Below, piece by piece: positions 56,765-64,000 of a DNA stretch of 64,000 nucleotides; position 1 is the stretch's first letter, and each line of letters starts with the position of its first letter. A program made the position numbers and the translations under genes. This stretch comes from Polyporus tsugae. Lineage: Eukaryota; Basidiomycota; Agaricomycetes; Polyporales; Polyporaceae. The DNA lies in NCBI GenBank assembly GCA_024305745.1, contig JAHRBS010000008.1, positions 1,302,001-1,366,000 of the forward strand, written 5' to 3'. Under the pieces are notes generated by a model. It searched no databases. It was not told the DNA's origin and worked only from the letters and a program-made list of their open reading frames with translations.

Positions 56765-59234
56765 ATGGCAATCACCCTCGCACCGCTCCCCCCATACCCC
56801 TCCACACGCGCCCGCTCGTCGTTTACCCCATCGCAGTCCGCGACACTCGTCCAGACAGTCTCCAATGCCCTGTCTCAACTCCTGTCCCTCTCTGACAGCC
56901 AAATTTCAACCCCAGCGACTCTCACGTTCATATCTTCCTACGCCAAGGACGTCGCCCAACAATCCCTGCTGGCCCTCGTATGGGGCACGGACGATCCATC
57001 TACCAGGCTGAGTCCCGTAGAGCGCAAGGTTCGCCACGCAGTCTTCCTCCTCGTCGAACGACTCGCCCCGCTCGGTGCGCTCGATCTCCAGCTCCTCGTC
57101 GACCTTGGCGTCGCATATGCACGCATCTCGCCCTCGCGGCTCCGTGCCCTGTTCTCTGCGGCATTCGTACAGGCGTCGAAATCCTCGGCCTTGCTAGAAC
57201 AAGTACAGAACAGCGCCGTCCCAGCCTTTACCGCCCTCCTCGCATCCACAACCCACGGGCTCTACGGCCTCCGCAAGACCGCCCACATCATCCTCTCCTT
57301 CCTCCGCCCGGCCCCGGCAGAAGTCACCCGCATCTTCGCGCGAAACAAAAGCTTTGTCCGCGCGCTCGCGACCGCGTACCACGCCGGCCTCGCCTCCCTC
57401 GCACAGACCTACGGCGGGCTGCGCGCGCTCTCCACCGCGACCTCCGAGTCCCAACCGCGCTCGCTCGACGAGTGGGAGCGCCTCTTCCTCGAGACCAAAG
57501 TCGCGCTCCTCGACGCCTTCCATGTCCTCGTCCGCACGCTCCTCGACGACGTCGCCTCCCTCGCCAGCGCCAGCCCCGCGCTCGCCGCCCAGGCCCAGCC
57601 CGCCTTCGACATCGCCTTCACCCTCATCGACCTCCCCGCTCCCGCCCTCGACAGAGAGCTCGTCCCAGAGCCGTTCCTCAACCGGCCGCTGCTCGCGGAC
57701 TACCAGCACGCGTACGACTCCGCGCAGACGCTCGCGAGCGTGCTCCGCCGCACGGAGGACGCACGCGCGGACCTGCTCGAGGCGTCCCTCCGCGAGATGA
57801 GCGCGAGCGCGGACGGCGCGTCTGGCTCTCGCTCTCGCGGGCCCGGGGCGCTCAAGCTGATTCTGCGTTCTTCCGGTGTCCCTCCTGGAATCGACAACCT
57901 TGGGCGTGGACCGGGTTCTGTTGCGAAGGTCGATGCGAAGGGCAAGGGCAAGGATACGCGCGTCGGCGCGGGGGATGCTGGCGTACAGGACGAGCAACTT
58001 GATTTGGCCGTCGCGCAGGTGCTTGACTTGTTGCCGGACCAGGAGCCGGGGTACGTGCGGTACGTGCTGTCGCACAGCGACTATCCGTATCGGGGAGACG
58101 CGGAGCGGCTTATCGGGGCGCTCCTCGAGGGCACGTCTCCGTCACAAGCGGACGTCGACGCTGCGCTAACGAGGGAAGGGGAAAGAGAAGGAGGAGCCGG
58201 GGGCATGGCGGGTGCTGTGCGCGACGAGTTCGCATTCACGCGGGAGAGGCGCAACGTGTGGGACGACGAGGTGATGGATCTGAGCAGGGTGAAGATCGGG
58301 AAGAAGAGGCGAGTCGTGCCCGGACGTCCGCGGTTATGCGAGGGTTATTGACGCGGGGGTTCGTGTTCGTGCTTATTCTAGCGACGACGCCCGTACCGTG
58401 TTGGAGGACCGCTCGTTCATCGAGCAGATGAAGGCGGACATCCTCCGGCGTGCCGAGGAGATCTCAGACTCCGAAGACGAGGAAGCAGGCGCGGGCGACG
58501 CCAAGGGAAGGGGCAAGGGCAAAGCTATCGCGTTCGAGGAGGAGCTGGACGAGGAAAGCGCTATCAGGGTCCGGGATGGAGATTCGAGTGACGAGGAGGA
58601 GGGATCCGACGGAGAAGAGTCCGGCGGCGTCGGGGTGAGTTCTAACCCCGGATCGTCTTGTGATCACATGCATCGGATACGGATATTGACCCATGATTTC
58701 GTAGACCCCTCGCAACCCGGAGACAGTCCTCGAGCTGGCGTACATCCAGGACCCGAAACTGTTTGAGAGAGACGGACAGACACGTCGGAGCAAGGCGCGT
58801 ACAGACCTCAAGGCTCAGACCGGATGGGCAGACGAGCAGATCGAGGGCTGGCGGATCATGCTCGAGAAAGATGTGCGTAACCCATCGCGCGATACACATA
58901 CTAGTAAACCTCGTCCAGATACAGCTGACGCGGTCTGCTTTTGTAGCCAAAGAAGAAGGAGAAGATGCTGGCGAAACACGAGTTCACCGACAACAAGCCG
59001 ACACTCAATGCTCCCGTCGCAGAAGGAAGTCAGTCTGCCTCACGTGGTGGGGGCGGGCACGGTCCCCGCGGTCGTGGCAGGGGTCGTGGTCGTGGCGGAC
59101 GCGGAGGTGGCGGAGGTGGAGACGACACGGCGCGGGACCGTGTATGGAAGGACAAGAACAAGGCGAGGCGAGGTAATCACGATAGAAAGCGGGGGCACGA
59201 TAAGAAGATGGCGAAGGTCGGAGGTCCGAGCTAA
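56765..59234 (+). CDS. CUE3: CUE-domain protein, ASCC2/Cue3 homologue
   Basis: A ubiquitin-binding subunit of the complex that splits collided ribosomes (RQC-trigger; ASCC in animals). Cytosolic. Exons are 56765..58308, 58382..58634, 58705..58872 and 58947..59234, giving 750 residues. The long helical N-terminal region is typical. The CUE domain is LDLAVAQVLDLLPDQEPGYV then HSDYPYRGDAERLIGALLEG. DDEVMDLSRVKIGKK and LEDRSFIEQMKADILRRAEE are family blocks, followed by RNPETVLELAYIQDPKLFER. The tail is Arg-Gly-rich (GPRGRGRGRGRGGRGGG) and ends KKMAKVGGPS. Intron 1 has a GC donor. That junction is the only one found that keeps the frame. Confidence 0.92.
58309..58381 (+). other. GC-AG intron in CUE3
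   Basis: The exon ends AAGAAGAG, the intron starts GCGAGT and ends TTCTAG, and the next exon begins CGACGACGCC. No GT donor nearby gives the needed phase 2. The GC donor yields KKSDDARTVLEDRSF, matching the family. Confidence 0.78.
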
Positions 59235-60533
59235 GCACTCGACTTTCTGAGACGAGATATGGGATGCAGTCATGCAGATTGCTGTATTCGGTGAGAGAGT
59301 AGCTTGTCACTGTGAATTTTATCGTCCTCGCTACCCTGCGGTAATGTGGGTGGGTGGCACCGCCGAGAGGAGGGTTCAAACCTTACATCGGGGGTAGCCA
59401 TCATATCTAGAACATCCATCACCAGATCGGTTGCTTGTTTTGGTGCTCACAGCGGGAACTCAATGGCCTCACCACTCCAAACATTCCTACGTTGGCTTCC
59501 TTGCCTCGATGCGATGGTGAGCATTTGTTAATAAGTTGCGCAGGTTACAACTTACTCAACGGGGCTTTAGCTATCTATTATTTCATATGGATACGAGGAC
59601 CTTTACCCGGCTGCCGAGGAATACCCGAATAACTGCCCCAAACTTTCTGCAAGACTTGAACGCATTGCGTTCAACCGTGGCCTGGTTCCGTCTACGTGAT
59701 GGATAGTATGGCGTCTTCTACAAGCGCTAACTTGGCGCATTAATATTAACTAGGGGTTCTCTCTGGCTATATCGACATTCTTTTCATCACCAGAACATCC
59801 GTTACTCATGCATGTTCTTGGTTGTAGGGTATTTGGACACAATATGACAACAATCCGCGACCACAGGGCCCCGATTCCCCAACGGCATTCAGTCTGCAGA
59901 ACCTGGAATGTGTTTGCTTTGTGAGAAAGCATCGATCTGTTCTCCGAGATAAGTGCTGTCCTCCGAGCTAGACGTAAAGCAACCTTATTGAACGTGCCAT
60001 CCTCAGCCTCATGCAACGTGCTAGCTCAGTATTAGCCATCTCGTTCAGCGGCTTGCACTAGCGATGGAGGCCCGGCAACCCAGCGTGTAACATTCTGCAC
60101 ACCTTGTCTTATCGAGTGCCGAGGGGACTACAACGTGACGACGTTACTACATAGTATTGCGTTGTGCCCTAAAGTTAGTAGGGTCTCCCAAGTTAGTAGT
60201 CGGACCTGTAATACGTACATGGCTTTGCCAGAGCCGGCATCTCCTCCGCCCACTCTTCCACCTTCAAACGGTTTCAAAGACTAGTACTCGACTGCATGTC
60301 AATCCTATCTAGGGCTTATAAGAGTTCATGCGGGGTCGTTAGTACCACGGTGACCCGGTCGAAACCCTTTCCGCGAATTGCCGTGGTGGCGCATTCTGTC
60401 TCACGGTACTTATCCTTGGCGACGGGCGTACACGCCACAACCGCACGACTTGAGCGTTGCCTCAGGCTGGGAGGCCGTTGTGTCACACACACACAAGTTC
60501 CACCCAAGATTGCCTGAGATTCAGACAGAACCC
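59235..60533. other. 1.3-kb intergenic stretch
   Basis: Nothing coding was recognised. A 7-bp inverted repeat GCTACCC/GGGTAGC at 59330 and 59392 looked tRNA-like but fails the arms (see rejected items). Confidence 0.45.
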
Positions 60534-61256
60534 ATGGCAAAGAAAGGCGCCGCATCCACGGACAAGAAAGCGGCGGACAAGAAGGCTGGCGGAAAGAACA
60601 CCGCTGCGGCCAAGAATGACGAAAGCGCGGATAGTAAGAAGGTAAAGCCTCCAATCATTCTCACCCTGTCCTTAGCCACCAGTCCGGTGGTGAAGGGGGT
60701 CCTCAGGCCGAGCTCACCACATCTGCATCTTGCAACAGGGAAAAGGCGGTGCTCTGAAAGCCGCGACGTCCGTGAACGTCCGTCACATCCTGTGCGAAAA
60801 GCAATCAAAGGCCATCGAGGCTCTCCAGAAGATCCAGGTGCGCCTTCTCCATTACTTCCCATTCCATTTCAGATCCGACATTGACAGACTCTACCCTCTT
60901 GCATGTACATACTAGGAGGGTCAACGTTTCGACAGGGTCGCCCAGGAGTACTCCGAGGACAAGGCCAAAGGTACTACATAGTGTCCAACGCCACAAGTCT
61001 ATTTCTCCTCTCATTAACCCCTTCTTTCCAGCCGGTGGGAGCTTGGGCTGGATGGGCCGCGGATCAATGGTGGTACGTCCTCGGCTACGCCTCTACTTTT
61101 GGAGCGACGCTGAACATGTCCGATCATACCATATAGGGGGCATTCCAGGACGCTGCTTTTGCGCTCCAGCCGTCCACGGTCGACAAGCCAATCTTGTCGC
61201 CGCTTGTCAAGACACAGTTCGGATACCATATCGTCATGGTGGAGGGAAGGAGGTAG
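60534..61256 (+). CDS. PIN4: Parvulin-type peptidyl-prolyl isomerase (PIN4/Par14)
   Basis: Catalyses cis-trans isomerisation of prolyl bonds. Par14 relatives act in ribosome biogenesis and chromatin. Exons are 60534..60641, 60739..60837, 60916..60970, 61032..61072 and 61137..61256, giving 140 residues, the usual Par14 length. A Lys-Ala-rich basic N-terminus ([20 protein letters not shown]) precedes the domain, which has [56 protein letters not shown] and [12 protein letters not shown]. The WW domain of Pin1 is absent, which distinguishes it as PIN4-type. Confidence 0.95.
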
Positions 61257-61794
61257 TGCATCTTGCGGTCCATATCATAGGACTAGAAATTTCCTTGCGT
61301 TTTGCGATGGATCTCTGTATCAGTACCTACTCTGCGGGAAATTCGCTTATGACCTCTTCTCTTCCTCTGAATTTGTGTTTTCCATTCATTTCATCTCTTC
61401 CGATCGGACTCGATCTCCGGCAATCGCTACCTGATCGCTACTAGGAGAGAAGCTGCACAGCTAGAACCTGAGATCAAGAGGAAGACCCTCGTGGATGGAC
61501 AATCTCGGTGAGCCCCAGAAACCCCACCTCAAGCCGGTCCCAGATTTCCCAAGCAGAAAGCCGCATGGATGATTCGAGTAGCTAAAATTGACAGATGACA
61601 TCCGGATAAAGGCACAGAGAACGCTACCAAAGCACATAATAAACACCGCATAGATATCAGCACGACCGAGCGACGACCGACAAACGCCAGCGGTTACCAC
61701 GGATCGCCACGACCATACGAGCAAACAAGTTAAACAGACCCCACAAAAGCCATAGCCATATCTTAACACAGCGAACCAGCGTCGGACGGTCCCC
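61257..61794. other. Convergent 3' flanks of PIN4 and SNT1
   Basis: About 540 nt between converging stop codons. No gene recognised. Confidence 0.45.
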
Positions 61795-64000
61795 CTACAT
61801 GAAGTCAGAGTCGCTATTCTGCCCCGCCGCCGTCAACCGTGTCCTGTGCTCTAAGTACCGCACCAGGTCGTCCGTCGTCTCCAACGTCGTCGGCACCCCA
61901 CCCGAGCCTCCGCCCGCCCCAGCGCCAGGAACGACAGGTGCACCCCCCGGGCGCGTGAGTGCAGGAACCTGCCACGGCTGCGGTGCGAACTCGCTGAACT
62001 CGAACATCACCGAGCTGTTGTTACCACTCAACCCAGGGACACCGGGTGGCGTGGCGCGGGCGAGCGGCGGCGGCTGCCCCGTAAAGTTCGAGGGCGAGAG
62101 GTTCGAGTACGCCATCGCGGAGGGAAACGTCATCGTCAGCGTCGGAGGGCGGCCACCCAGGCCACTCGTGAGGGGGTTGGGGTTGCCGCGTGATGTGCTG
62201 GCGAATGCGGAGCCGATTCCTCCCTGGTACGGTGCAGAGGGCCGATACGTCGGTACGGGGATGCCCTTGGGCTGCGCAGCGGCAAGCGGGACGGAGGAGG
62301 GATCATCGGGATTGGGAGGGGGAGACATGCGGCCGCTGCTTTTGGAGCGGACTACGCCGTCAATGGCGGGGGTTGCGGCCTTGCTGCTGGAGCCGTGGTG
62401 CGATTTCTCGTGCGGCGTCGGAGACCTCTTCGGAGCCTGCGCCACGACCTTGGACAAGTTCATCTCCGTCGAATGCGACCGGTAGAACGCCGCGACCTGG
62501 ATCGTCGTCTATGTACATGGCGACATCTCGTCAAACACTTACACAAGAGAAACGACATGTCTAGGACACACCTTGTTGGCCATCGACGCGGCGATCCGCT
62601 TGAAATCGTCACCATGCTGGGCGAGCAGCTTCAGGAAAAGAGCTGTTAGGGGCTCCTGTATCACTAATCGGGGTGTGGGGTGGAGGGTACGGATGAGACT
62701 TGCCTCTGTCATCGTCCGACCAGTTCCCGGACCCACCTCCCTGCTTCTTGCGCGGGGCGGGATCGGACGGTTCGCCAGGCTTGTTTTCCGTTACGGGAGT
62801 CGAAGGTGTCTGGCTCTCGTCCCCAGCCGCAGCCGCTTCCGCCTCGAGCTCAGCTTTGCTCTTGCGGCCCTTGCGGGTCCGCTTGGCTGGTCTCTCCTCG
62901 TCCTGTGAAGACAGATTCAGATTCAGTGTCGGCGCGAAGCCCGATAAAAGCACGGTGTACTACTTACCGCCGGTTGTTCAACACCGCCATCCCCCTCCAT
63001 CGCAGCAGCGGCCTTCGCGGACGGATTCGCACGTCGACGGGGCCGCTTCTGCCCGTTGGGTTCGGGATCGGGTGTAGGCGTGGGGTCTGGTGTGTTCTGG
63101 GCCGTCCCCCTTCTCGAAAGCGGCGCCTTCCTCGTCGACACAGGCTCGGTCGGCTCGGCACTCGTGCTCGCGGGAGGCACCGGGGTAGCAGAGCCCGCGG
63201 CACCGCGTTTCCGCCTCCCAGAGCTACTTGGTGTGCCATCCCGCTTCCCAGAGACCTCGTCGTCGTGCTTGAGGATGTCCGCAAGAAGGGCGTTGCCTTT
63301 CTGCTTGCCGTTGCGGCCGCGACGTGTCCGCTTGCCGATGGTGTTGTACTGCGCGATGATCTTGCGGAAGTCGATGGTCGTGTTCTTGTGCAGGTAGTAG
63401 TACGCGACGCATTGCGCGGGTGACTTGTTCGGGAGGTAGTCCGCGATGATGCCGAACTGCTTCGGGTGGATCGCGTACTTGTCGATGAGGACCTGCTTCT
63501 CCTGGTCCGCCCAGTCGTCGATGCCCGTCTCTAGCTTGTAGAAGTCGTGCGGGTCCTCCACCAGGTTGTTCGTGTCGTCGTAGATGTACTCCACCCGGCC
63601 CTTCGTCACCGAGACCATGTCCGGGATCACAGCCGCGTTCTTCTGTGAGAGGTGGTTCGCGTCCGTGAGCTCCTCGTTGCCGAGGCTGGCCAAGATCTGC
63701 TCCATCTCGAGGTCCGAGCGGACCGCGTCGCCCATTGCCGCCGTGCGCCTCGTGGTCCGACCCGCCGTAGCAGCAGCCTCCTCCAACGCGCTTGCCCGCG
63801 CGACCTCGTCCAGCTTCGCGCAGTGGACCATCCAGCGTTCGTGCAAGGCGAGATACTCCTTCCGCAACTGCGCTACCTTCTCCGCTAATGCAGCCCGGTG
63901 CTGCGCAAATCGCTTCCGCAAGGAGTGCTTCGTTCCGCCAAATAGGCCGTCGCCGACTTGCTGTTGTACCGTCTCCGTCTCCTTCTCCACCGGAACGGAC
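61795..64000 (-). CDS. SNT1: SANT-domain corepressor, Snt1/NCoR-like (5' end beyond window)
   Basis: A scaffold of the Set3/NCoR-type histone deacetylase complex. Nuclear. Exons seen are 62968..64000 (open to the edge), 62704..62902, 62572..62642 and 61795..62496. SANT 1 is DDWADQEKQVLIDKY, FGIIADYLPNKSPAQCVAYY, with the following basic KRTRRGRNGKQKG. SANT 2 is split by introns and restored by splicing: GNWSDDDRALFLKLLAQHGD, DDFKRIAASMANK then VAAFYRSHSTEMNL. Between and after are long Pro/Ser-rich disordered regions. The C-terminus ends NSDSDFM. Two SANT domains with this spacing are typical of Snt1/NCoR. The upstream coiled coil begins in the first exon seen. Confidence 0.88.
62643..62703 (-). 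other. GC-AG intron in SNT1
   Basis: On the minus strand the exon ends GACAGAG, the intron begins GCAAGT (the textbook GC donor) and ends CTAACAG. It joins DDDR to ALFLKLLAQHG and completes SANT 2 in phase. Confidence 0.85.

Noticed and set aside
59330..59398. tRNA-like inverted repeat GCTACCC...GGGTAGC spanning 69 nt
   Set aside because: The acceptor stem pairs perfectly, but the 17 nt before the 3' strand cannot form a T-arm and no D-arm or anticodon arm fits. Chance repeat.
1..64000. CRISPR array, rRNA, bacterial-type defence operon or prophage
   Set aside because: No regularly spaced repeats, rRNA-like sequence or clustered bacterial genes were seen. The gene structure is eukaryotic throughout.

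Overview
The window is nuclear DNA of a filamentous basidiomycete, most likely an Agaricomycete and probably a wood-decay polypore. Most genes are split by short GT-AG introns (about 50-80 nt) with CTGAC/CTAAC-like branch sites. The lineage clue is the gene set: a DUF6535 membrane protein, F-box proteins, a cerato-platanin, a stand-alone adenylating enzyme and a P450. The order-level placement is inference. Exon models were built by hand from splice signals, reading phase and family motifs. Nearly all close with every intron phase adding up.

Layout. 0-10 kb: a C2H2 zinc-finger factor (minus, runs off the left edge), a 2.2 kb non-coding stretch, then EXO1 (minus), whose first intron is 1.74 kb long. 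10-19 kb: an F-box protein, a DUF6535 protein, a cerato-platanin, and a poorly resolved stretch with two possible single-pass membrane proteins. 19-23 kb: a complete Argonaute (minus, 16 exons) with an intact DEDD slicer tetrad, an 18-nt micro-exon and one intron that appears to be AT-AC. 23.7-26.2 kb: a graveyard with a decayed HIS4 copy and a decayed P450-like fragment. 27-34 kb: an SDR/GRE2-like reductase, protein prenyltransferase alpha subunit (RAM2), protein isoaspartyl methyltransferase and a conserved fungal protein of unknown function. 36.5-38.2 kb: a stand-alone AMP-binding enzyme. 40.5-43.3 kb: mRNA export adaptor YRA1/ALYREF and RNA polymerase III subunit RPC31, head to head. 44-47 kb: an F-box protein and a secreted protein. 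47.9-51.2 kb: a cytochrome P450 whose coding exon is interrupted by a 570-bp Tc1/mariner (pogo/Fot1-like) element with 25-bp terminal inverted repeats and a TA duplication. 51.2-56.8 kb: a gene-free stretch. 56.8-64 kb: CUE3/ASCC2 (ribosome quality control), the parvulin PIN4, and a SANT-domain SNT1/NCoR-like protein (runs off the right edge).

Most genes are housekeeping functions (DNA repair, RNA export, Pol III, prenylation, protein repair, ribosome rescue, chromatin) separated by lineage-specific islands of decayed or mobile DNA. No bacterial-type operon, CRISPR array, rRNA or convincing tRNA was seen. The most unusual signals are the AT-AC intron in Argonaute, the transposon-broken P450, the oversized introns of EXO1 and YRA1, two GC-AG introns, and the HIS4 relic next to Argonaute.
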